A stretch of DNA of 20,646 nt from JARDZI01 sp041639705 (GTDB lineage Bacteria; Bacillota; Clostridia; Clostridiales; Caloramatoraceae). Location of the stretch: contig JBEQBT010000027.1 of NCBI GenBank assembly GCA_041639705.1, positions 1 to 20,646 of the forward strand, given 5' to 3'. This document shows positions 14,704-20,646 of the stretch, piece by piece (positions within the stretch are counted from its first letter, which is position 1; each line of letters starts with the position of its first letter). A program made the translations under genes and the position numbers. The notes beneath the pieces are model-generated. The model did not search any database. It saw only the letters and a list, made by a program, of their open reading frames with translations, and was not told the origin of the DNA.

Positions 14704-15611
14704 TGAGACTTTTAAGTAATATATTATACGATATGGTATATAACAGCACCCCTCTAATTCTAGCTGTTTTGGGAGGATTATTTGCTTACAAAGCTAATGT
14801 ACTCAATATTGGGCTTGAAGGAATGATACTTACAGGAGCATTTTCCAGTACACTTTTTATTTATTTAACAGGAAATTATCTACTGGGGATAATACTTGCT
14901 ATAATTTGTACTTTACTTGTTGGTTATATTTTTGCTGTGTTTAGTATAAGTTTAAAAAGTAATTTTATTATTACTGGATTTGGTTTAAATATATTGGTTG
15001 CTGCTATTGCTACATTCATATTAAAATTTAAAAAGCTTCCAAATATTAATATTTCCAATTTTGTAAATGTAAGTTCAATGAAAATTCAGATACCTATTAT
15101 CAAGGATATACCAATTTTGTCAAGTATACTAAATGGACATACTCCAATAACATATTTAAGTATAATATTAATTTTTGTTATTGCAGTTGTACTATATAAA
15201 ACAAAATTTGGGGTACACCTTAGAGTTGTAGGAGAAAATGAGGAAGCAGCAAAGTCAGTTGGAATAAAAGTAAACAACTATAAATATGCAGCGATATTGA
15301 TAGGAGCAGTATTAACTGCATTGGCGGGTATCAATTTATCCTCTGAAAGAATGGGTATATTTACTGATAATATGGTTGCAGGCAGAGGCTTTATTGCAAT
15401 TGCAGCAATTTATTGTGGAAAGGCGGATCCTTTTAAGTCATCACTTTATGCAATACTATTTGGGCTGGCGAAATCCCTGGCTATTAATCTTGGACTATAT
15501 GCAGGACCTATTTCGGGGTTGTTTGAAATGATTCCATATTTGATGATAGTGCTTGTATTGTTTTTAGTATCAGGAATAGCTACAAAAAAGACAAAGCTGA
15601 GGGGGTTTTAA
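14703..15611 (+). CDS. Nucleoside ABC importer, permease subunit 2
   Basis: A permease of 302 residues of the same family (YufQ/NupC type). Helices run throughout. YKANVLNIGLEGMILTGAFSS near residues 29-49 parallels the core motif of subunit 1, and KSVGIKVNNYKYAAILIGAVLTALAGI is the coupling-loop region. The start overlaps the previous stop by one base. Length and order (binding protein, ATPase, permease, permease) are standard, so the transporter is complete. Confidence 0.93.
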   Translation: MRLLSNILYDMVYNSTPLILAVLGGLFAYKANVLNIGLEGMILTGAFSSTLFIYLTGNYLLGIILAIICTLLVGYIFAVFSISLKSNFIITGFGLNILVAAIATFILKFKKLPNINISNFVNVSSMKIQIPIIKDIPILSSILNGHTPITYLSIILIFVIAVVLYKTKFGVHLRVVGENEEAAKSVGIKVNNYKYAAILIGAVLTALAGINLSSERMGIFTDNMVAGRGFIAIAAIYCGKADPFKSSLYAILFGLAKSLAINLGLYAGPISGLFEMIPYLMIVLVLFLVSGIATKKTKLRGF

Positions 15612-15614
15612 ATA

Positions 15615-16181
15615 ATGAGTAAGGCAGCACTGCTAATAATCGATATGGTAAAGGATTTTACAGATCCCAAAGGGTTAGTTTTTTATCCACAGAATAGAGA
15701 TGTTTTACAGAGAATTAAAAAAGTACTTGAAGAGTGCAGGAAAAAAGAAATACTTGTTTTATTCTTTAGACACAGCTACAGAAATAACAAGTTTGATAAA
15801 AATCTAATAAATATGAGGCCTAACTGCATTGAAGGGACGGGAGGGGACGAAATAGACCCAATGCTTGTTGTGGACGAGGACAAGGATTATGTTATTAAGA
15901 AAAGAAGATATAGTGGTTTCTTTGGAACGGATTTGGATTTGATATTAAGGGAGAATAATATCAAAAATGTTATTATAACGGGAACTAAAACTAATTGTTG
16001 CATAAGAGCTACAGTTACTGATGCCTATTACCTGGATTATAATGTATATGTTGTTTCTGACTGTGTTGCAACAAATGATGAGGTAGTAAATCAAGTTCAT
16101 TTATCAGACATTAAAAAATATTTTGGTAATGTTATATCATCAGAGGAGCTTTTTGGGCTTTTTGAAAAGGGAGATTTATAA
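15615..16181 (+). CDS. Isochorismatase-fold cysteine hydrolase
   Basis: A hydrolase of 188 residues. The catalytic triad is visible: Asp10 (LLIIDMVKDF), Lys96 (KKRRYSGFFGTDLD) and Cys129 (TGTKTNCCIRATVTDA, with the expected non-proline bond region before it). The metal-binding DxH set of true nicotinamidases is not seen, and the middle reads CIEGTGGDEIDP as in general family members. Enzymes of this class open amides, ureido acids or isochorismate. Placed 3 bases after the permease gene and directly before the kinase, it may deamidate or decarbamoylate the base released by the phosphorylase; that is inference. It starts with ATG after GAGGGGG in the permease end. Confidence 0.88.
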   Translation: MSKAALLIIDMVKDFTDPKGLVFYPQNRDVLQRIKKVLEECRKKEILVLFFRHSYRNNKFDKNLINMRPNCIEGTGGDEIDPMLVVDEDKDYVIKKRRYSGFFGTDLDLILRENNIKNVIITGTKTNCCIRATVTDAYYLDYNVYVVSDCVATNDEVVNQVHLSDIKKYFGNVISSEELFGLFEKGDL

Positions 16182-17129
16182 ATGGGATATGATATTGTTA
16201 CTAGCGGATATATCAGTATGGATAGAATTATAAAGGTAGAAAGGCCTCTTTGTCCTGGATATACTTCCATTATATCAAATTCGGATAACACAAGGGTATA
16301 TTATGGAGGCTGTCCAATTAACATTTCCTATCTATTGGGGAAGATGGGAGTAAAAGCTCTGCCTATAATAAGGGTTGGCGAGGACAGAGATACAGATGAG
16401 TTTATAAAATATTTAAGGGTTGCGGATGTAATGCTTGACGCTGTTGATGTAATAAAGGATGAAGCTTCATCAAATTGTTACATTGTATCTGATAGGGATA
16501 ATAACCATGTTACAATTTTTTATCCAGGTGCCATGGATTCGAAATACAGCAGAGAAATGAATGATAAGTTTTTTAGAGATTCTAAATTGGGAGTACTTAC
16601 AGTAGGCTCATATAAGGATAACATAGAATTTTTTATAAAATGTAAAAAACATAATTTACCAATAGTTTTTGGAACAAAACTGGATTATGACGCATTCCCG
16701 AAGGATTTTCTAAGGGAAGTTTTAATAAATAGCAAAATTATATTTTCAAATGAATCAGAAGCAGAGGATATAAAATCAGTTTTGAATGTAAGCAATATTA
16801 CTGATTTATTTAATATTGGAGCTGCTGAAGTAATTGTTACAACCCTTGGAGAAAAAGGAAGCATATATTATGAAAAGAATTATACTGGTTTTCAGTCAGA
16901 GCAAATTAAACCCTTCAGAATTGAAGAGGTAGTAGATGCAACAGGTGCTGGAGACGCGTATATTGCAGGATTTTTATATGGGTATCTTAACAATAAAAGT
17001 GTTAGAGAATCCTGTTTTATGGGTAGTGTTATGTCTTCATTCATTATAGAAAGGGTGGGATGTACTACTAATGCACCAAAACCTGAAGAGTTCTTCAGCA
17101 GATTTGAAAGATATATAAATGAAAAATGA
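16182..17129 (+). CDS. PfkB-family sugar or nucleoside kinase
   Basis: A kinase of 315 residues, normal for the ribokinase superfamily. The substrate-side glycine pair is at YGGCPIN (41-47), an N-x-x-E Mg2+ motif is at 190-193 (NESE), and the C-terminal signature DATGAGDAYIAGF holds the catalytic base Asp258. The protein starts on the base after the previous stop, so it is coupled. Substrate could be the intact nucleoside, free ribose or, by context with a nucleoside phosphorylase, ribose 1-phosphate (giving ribose 1,5-bisphosphate). Sequence alone does not separate these. Subgroup features of pseudouridine kinase are not obvious, and no PsuG gene is present. Confidence 0.88.
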   Translation: MGYDIVTSGYISMDRIIKVERPLCPGYTSIISNSDNTRVYYGGCPINISYLLGKMGVKALPIIRVGEDRDTDEFIKYLRVADVMLDAVDVIKDEASSNCYIVSDRDNNHVTIFYPGAMDSKYSREMNDKFFRDSKLGVLTVGSYKDNIEFFIKCKKHNLPIVFGTKLDYDAFPKDFLREVLINSKIIFSNESEAEDIKSVLNVSNITDLFNIGAAEVIVTTLGEKGSIYYEKNYTGFQSEQIKPFRIEEVVDATGAGDAYIAGFLYGYLNNKSVRESCFMGSVMSSFIIERVGCTTNAPKPEEFFSRFERYINEK

Positions 17130-17139
17130 GGTGATATTC

Positions 17140-17901
17140 ATGCCAACTTTATATTTAAAAGCTAACAAAAATGATATATCAAAATATGTAATATTTTCGG
17201 GGGACCCTTGGAGAGTAGATACACTTCAAAGGTTATTGGATAATCCAATGCATATTGCCTTTAATAGAGAATTTAACACATATACTGGAACATATAATGG
17301 AGTTCCAATTACAATTTCATCAACAGGTATAGGTGCTCCATCAGCAGCTATTGCTATGGAAGAATTATATGAATGTGGAATGGAAGTTGCTGTGCGAATG
17401 GGAACTGTAATGGGTTTAAAAGATAATATGCTAGGCAAACTATTAATACCAAATGGCTCTATGAGAATGGAGTCAACCAGTGATACCTATGCACCTAAAG
17501 CATTTCCAGCAGTAGCTAACCTGGATTTGGTAAATTCCATGAATAGAAGTGTATTAGCAAACAATAGGGAGTATATTAACGGGATAACATGTTCTATGGA
17601 TGGTTTTTATAGCAAAATGAGGGAATCAAAATTGTCAAAAAAGATGAACACAGATATTTTAAATACATTCGATGAGCTTGAAAAATATAATATTACAGGG
17701 GTAGACATGGAAACAAGTCTAATGTTAGTTCTGGGTAATTTAATGGGGATTAAGGCATGCAGTGTGACCATGACTACTGTTCTAAGAAACCTGAAGGCTG
17801 TACTTGAAGGGGAAGACAGAAAAAAGGCAGAAGAGGATTTATGCAAAATAGTTCTGGATGGAATTATAATATATGATAAAGAGGGATACAAGTATGAGTA
17901 A
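17140..17901 (+). CDS. Uridine-phosphorylase-like nucleoside phosphorylase
   Basis: A 253-residue NP-I family enzyme that should split a nucleoside with phosphate into base and ribose 1-phosphate. Visible are phosphate-site GDPWR (21-25), REF (43-45), STGIGAPSAAIAMEEL (61-76), R86-M-G-T89 and the ribose-binding VDMET (188-192, expected Met-Glu). The uracil-reading Gln and Arg of E. coli Udp (after DTFYPG) are replaced: the sequence is DGFYSKMRESK. The purine-reading Asp of PNP is also absent, so the base is uncertain. I chose ATG at 17140, preceded by GAGGTGAT, over an ATG at 17119 inside the kinase end. The stop overlaps the next start. Confidence 0.87.
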   Translation: MPTLYLKANKNDISKYVIFSGDPWRVDTLQRLLDNPMHIAFNREFNTYTGTYNGVPITISSTGIGAPSAAIAMEELYECGMEVAVRMGTVMGLKDNMLGKLLIPNGSMRMESTSDTYAPKAFPAVANLDLVNSMNRSVLANNREYINGITCSMDGFYSKMRESKLSKKMNTDILNTFDELEKYNITGVDMETSLMLVLGNLMGIKACSVTMTTVLRNLKAVLEGEDRKKAEEDLCKIVLDGIIIYDKEGYKYE

Positions 17902-18679
17902 ATTAGATTTTAACAAAAAACTGATTATAGGAATGGTACATTGTCTGCCACTTCCTGGGACAGTTAATTATAAGGATAATATGTCCCAAATAATTGCTCA
18001 GGCAATAGCTGATGCTGTGACACTTGAAAGGGCAGGTGCTAATGCTATAATTGTTGAAAATATGGGTGATGACCCATTCAATATTAAACTCGATAATATT
18101 CAAATAGCAGCCTTAGCATCTGTAAGTACATTAGTATCAGAAAAAGTTAATATTCCAATAGGAATTGATGCAGCTATGAATGATTATGAGACTGCATTAT
18201 CCATTGCAAAGGTTATCAATGCAGATTTTGTAAGAGTACCGGTATTCGTTGACACTGTAGAATTCTATGGTGGGATTATTAAGCCATGCGCAAGGGAAGC
18301 AATGCTGTATAGAAAAAGAATAGGTGCAGAAAATGTGAAAATATTTGCAGACATACAAGTTAAGCATACCCATATGCTGCTTCCTACTGTTTCAATAGAA
18401 GACTCGGCAAGTGCAGCAATTAGTTGTGGAGCCGATGCAATAATTGTAACAGGAACTCATATAGGCAAAGAGACACCTATGGAAATAATTAAGAAAGTAA
18501 AGGCCATGTCATCAATTCCTATAATAGTAGGAAGTGGTGTTAAGAAAAGCAATATTAAAGAACAGCTGGAGATTGCCAATGGGGCTATAATTGGCTCTAG
18601 TCTAAAAGTTGGCGGTGTAATTACAAACCCAGTATCCTATGAACTAACGAAGGAAGTAATAGATAAACTTAACAATTAG
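17894..18679 (+). CDS. BtpA/SgcQ-family TIM-barrel protein
   Basis: A 261-residue protein of the BtpA family, named after a cyanobacterial photosystem I factor but also found in sugar gene clusters (SgcQ). Near the N-terminus it has IIGMVHCLPLPGT, then DAVTLERAGANAIIVENMGDDPF, VRVPVFVD, KIFADIQVKHTHM and the closing phosphate-type motif PIIVGSGVKKSNI. These are TIM-barrel strands with a likely phosphate site. The reaction is not known from sequence; a phosphosugar substrate is plausible here. The start at 17894 has GAGGGAT 7 bases upstream and overlaps the previous gene by 8 bases. A longer frame from 17873 lacks a ribosome site. Confidence 0.85.
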   Translation: MSKLDFNKKLIIGMVHCLPLPGTVNYKDNMSQIIAQAIADAVTLERAGANAIIVENMGDDPFNIKLDNIQIAALASVSTLVSEKVNIPIGIDAAMNDYETALSIAKVINADFVRVPVFVDTVEFYGGIIKPCAREAMLYRKRIGAENVKIFADIQVKHTHMLLPTVSIEDSASAAISCGADAIIVTGTHIGKETPMEIIKKVKAMSSIPIIVGSGVKKSNIKEQLEIANGAIIGSSLKVGGVITNPVSYELTKEVIDKLNN

Positions 18680-18691
18680 GAGTGAAATACA

Positions 18692-19846
18692 ATGATGAGA
18701 CCAATGAAATTAGCAGGTAAAGAACTTATGTTTGGAACAGGATGTTTGGAACACTTAAAAACATTAAAGGGCAGCAAAGCATTTATTGTTACTGGTGGGA
18801 CAAGCATGCAAAAAAGTGGCATACTTCAAAGAGTTATTGATTGCCTTAAGGAAGTAAATATTGATAGCAAGGTGTTTTCAGGAGTTGAGCCTGATCCTCT
18901 ATTTAGTACAGTAATGATAGGCGCAAATGGAATGAAAGAGTATGAACCTGATATTATTATAGGCCTTGGTGGTGGCTCAGCAATGGACGCTGCAAAGGCT
19001 ATGTGGGTATACTATGAAAATGACAATTTAAAAACATTACATGATATATTGCCGCCTAATAAATTTCCAAGCCTAAGAAAGAAGGCTTATTTAGTATGCA
19101 TACCTTCAACAAGTGGAACAGCAAGTGAGGTAAGTAGATCAATAGTAATTACAGAAGATGAAACACATAAAAAGTATGGCGTTGGGAATATGGAGATGAT
19201 GCCTGATATTGCAATATGTGATCCAGTTGTAACAGTTACCATGCCGGAAAAAATAACAGCTGAAACAGGTATGGATGCACTGTGCCATGCACTGGAAGCT
19301 TGGGTATCAAATAGAGCTAACTATGTCAGCAACATTCTTGCTGAAGCTGCAGTTAAGGATATAGTAGAGTACTTGCCAAAGGTAATTGAAGATAAAATGA
19401 AATTGGAGTATAGGGAAAGGATGCAAAATGCTTCACTTATAGCTGGGATGGCATTTACTAATGTATCCTTGGGAATAGTTCATTCCATGGCACATACACT
19501 AGGAAGTTTGTACAAACTTCCCCATGGATTATTGAATGCAATTATACTCCCTTATGTTATGGAGTTTAATAGTAAAGATGATATTGCAAAATATAAATAT
19601 GAAGAACTTAGTATTAGTTTAAAGAAAAATATGAATTTAATAGATGTTGTAAAAGAACTAAATTGTAAAGTAAATATTCCATCTAATTTAAGCGTATACA
19701 TACCTGATGAAAATAGTTATATAAATAATATGGAAATGATGATAGATATGACCTTAGCTGATGGATGTACGAAAACTAATCCTATTATACCTACAAGGAA
19801 AGAATTAAGTGAATTATATTTACAAGTTTATTATGGAAAAAGGTAG
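18692..19846 (+). CDS. Iron-containing alcohol dehydrogenase (group III)
   Basis: A 384-residue NAD(P)-dependent oxidoreductase. GLGGGSAMDAAKA (91-103) binds the cofactor phosphate, and IPSTSGTASEVS (137-148) is a family block. Metal ligands by alignment with FucO are Asp195, His199 (GMDALCHALEAW), His264 and His278 (GIVHSMAHTLG and LPHGLLNA). Family members reduce short aldehydes (lactaldehyde, glycolaldehyde, 3-hydroxypropanal) or oxidise the alcohols. The context after two TIM barrels suggests it reduces an aldehyde made by sugar cleavage; that is inferred. AGGAGTG lies before tandem ATG codons at 18692 and 18695. It is 12 bases after the BtpA gene. Confidence 0.92.
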   Translation: MMRPMKLAGKELMFGTGCLEHLKTLKGSKAFIVTGGTSMQKSGILQRVIDCLKEVNIDSKVFSGVEPDPLFSTVMIGANGMKEYEPDIIIGLGGGSAMDAAKAMWVYYENDNLKTLHDILPPNKFPSLRKKAYLVCIPSTSGTASEVSRSIVITEDETHKKYGVGNMEMMPDIAICDPVVTVTMPEKITAETGMDALCHALEAWVSNRANYVSNILAEAAVKDIVEYLPKVIEDKMKLEYRERMQNASLIAGMAFTNVSLGIVHSMAHTLGSLYKLPHGLLNAIILPYVMEFNSKDDIAKYKYEELSISLKKNMNLIDVVKELNCKVNIPSNLSVYIPDENSYINNMEMMIDMTLADGCTKTNPIIPTRKELSELYLQVYYGKR

Positions 19847-19856
19847 GTGAAAATAT

Positions 19857-20573
19857 ATGAAGCTGATTTGTTATTTATCAAATGGATATCCAACCATTGA
19901 AAGCAGTATTGAGATGGCTGGTATATATACTGAAGCTGGCTGTGATGTTATAGAGGTTGATTTTCCATCCTATAATCCATATTTAGAGGGAGAATTTATA
20001 GCTGGCAGAATGAAGGAAGCATTAGAAAATTGTAATGATTATGCTAGATATATGGAAGGAATTTTAAAGATAAAGCAACAAAATCCTAATACAAAGATTC
20101 TGCTTTTAGCCTATGGAAATACAATAGAAGAAATCGGAGTAGATAAATTTATAAAGTTTTGTTTAGAAAATAATTTAAAAGACCTTATTTTGGTAGAAAA
20201 TGACATACAGTTATTAAACAAACTAATTGATAATGGATTAAAGATATCCTGTTATGTTCAATTCCATATGCCTAAGGATGAAGTTAAAGCTGCCATAAAG
20301 TCTAATGGATTTGTGTACATGCAAGCAAAATCTGAGGGGAATAATATAAATAATAAATATCCTTCATTAAAGGATTGTATTAATTATTTAAAAGGATTAG
20401 GTATAGATAGGGATATTTATTGTGGAGTAGGTATTAGAGATGCAGAAGATATAAAAATGGCTAAAGACTCAAATGCTGACGGAGTATTCGTAGGCAGTAC
20501 AATTTTAAAGCTTCATAATGATATACCGGCATTGAAATCAACTATTACGGAATTGAAAAATGCAACAAAATAA
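19857..20573 (+). CDS. TrpA-like TIM-barrel lyase, not tryptophan synthase
   Basis: A 238-residue protein resembling the tryptophan synthase alpha chain but shorter (TrpA is about 265). The opening SNGYPTIESSIEMAGIYTEA and the CDVIEVDFPSYNP block match, keeping Glu33 at the place of catalytic Glu49. The second catalytic Asp60 is Glu44 (PYLEG in place of PLADG). Loop 6 has no GVTG motif. The phosphate-binding end is preserved (YCGVGIRDAEDIKMA, ADGVFVGSTIL). No trpB or other trp gene is nearby. A retro-aldol or related lyase on a phosphorylated sugar is plausible. It starts 10 bases after the dehydrogenase gene with AGGTGA and is the last gene of the visible operon. Confidence 0.82.
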   Translation: MKLICYLSNGYPTIESSIEMAGIYTEAGCDVIEVDFPSYNPYLEGEFIAGRMKEALENCNDYARYMEGILKIKQQNPNTKILLLAYGNTIEEIGVDKFIKFCLENNLKDLILVENDIQLLNKLIDNGLKISCYVQFHMPKDEVKAAIKSNGFVYMQAKSEGNNINNKYPSLKDCINYLKGLGIDRDIYCGVGIRDAEDIKMAKDSNADGVFVGSTILKLHNDIPALKSTITELKNATK

Positions 20574-20628
20574 CTTTATTTGTATTTGTGATTAATACAG
20601 AGAGTCTCAAGGATAGAGAGCATCATAG

Positions 20629-20646
20629 AGATCGGAAGAGCGTCGT
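20629..20646. other. Illumina adapter sequence at contig end
   Basis: The final 18 bases, AGATCGGAAGAGCGTCGT, are identical to the start of the Illumina TruSeq universal adapter read-through. It is not genomic. The 55 bases before it (20574-20628) contain no gene and no clear terminator, and their link to the operon should be treated with care. Confidence 0.97.

Noticed and set aside
15615..16181. Nicotinamidase (pncA)
   Set aside because: The triad fits the superfamily, but the metal-binding DxH pattern of nicotinamidases is not present.
17119..17139. Upstream start for the phosphorylase (and 17873 for the BtpA gene)
   Set aside because: These ATGs have no ribosome site and would add residues not typical of the families; the internal ATGs at 17140 and 17894 have well-placed sites.
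19857..20573. Tryptophan synthase alpha chain
   Set aside because: The catalytic Asp is replaced, the loop-6 motif is missing and no trp genes are near.

Overview
The window looks like a contig end from a low-GC Gram-positive anaerobe of the Clostridia. The DNA is AT-rich, the ribosome binding sites are strong purine-rich GGAGG-type sites, there is an M-box riboswitch, and the gene families (DUF3048 lipoprotein, PepF, PnrA-like nucleoside importer) fit that group. Species cannot be named from the sequence. The last 18 bases match the Illumina TruSeq adapter, so the right edge is a sequencing artefact and the contig stops there.

Left part (1-2540). The 3' end of an RNA cyclic phosphodiesterase gene (thpR) is followed by a repeat-rich spacer, a DUF3048 lipoprotein gene, and the C-terminal relic of a PHP-domain gene on the minus strand. 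The relic is cut off beside an inverted-repeat element.

Magnesium module (2565-5481, minus strand). Read in transcript order it has a sigma-A-type promoter, an M-box Mg2+ riboswitch, an intrinsic terminator with a visible antiterminator, and a 23-codon leader ORF starting MEGDP. Next comes a hairpin system able to switch the ribosome binding site on or off. The two genes that follow encode a soluble PRC-barrel/MgtE-N/CBS protein and an NRAMP-family carrier whose metal-site motifs (DNDA, APW) fit the Mg2+-transporting NRMT branch rather than the Mn2+ branch. The leader ORF and second switch downstream of the riboswitch are the most unusual regulatory features.

Middle part (5652-9800). A 74-residue protein is built from five 14-residue repeats. 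It is followed by an AT-rich spacer with a 41-bp tandem repeat and a structured GC-richer patch, oligoendopeptidase F, and a DUF3784/PH-like membrane protein. After that comes a MITE-like element of about 260 bp with near-perfect 22-bp ends, and two gene relics (an ECF sigma factor N-terminus and an unidentified minus-strand C-terminus).

Nucleoside-type operon (9810-20573, plus strand). A GntR/HutC regulator with its own promoter and operator-like repeats precedes nine tightly packed genes. These encode a PnrA/BMP lipoprotein, a double ATPase, two permeases, an isochorismatase-fold cysteine hydrolase, a PfkB kinase, a uridine-phosphorylase-like enzyme, a BtpA-family TIM barrel, a group III Fe-alcohol dehydrogenase and a TrpA-like TIM barrel. 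The transporter and phosphorylase point to uptake and phosphorolysis of a nucleoside. The kinase, two TIM barrels and dehydrogenase suggest phosphorylation, carbon-carbon cleavage and aldehyde reduction of the sugar, and the hydrolase may act on the base. I do not recognise this combination as a described pathway.
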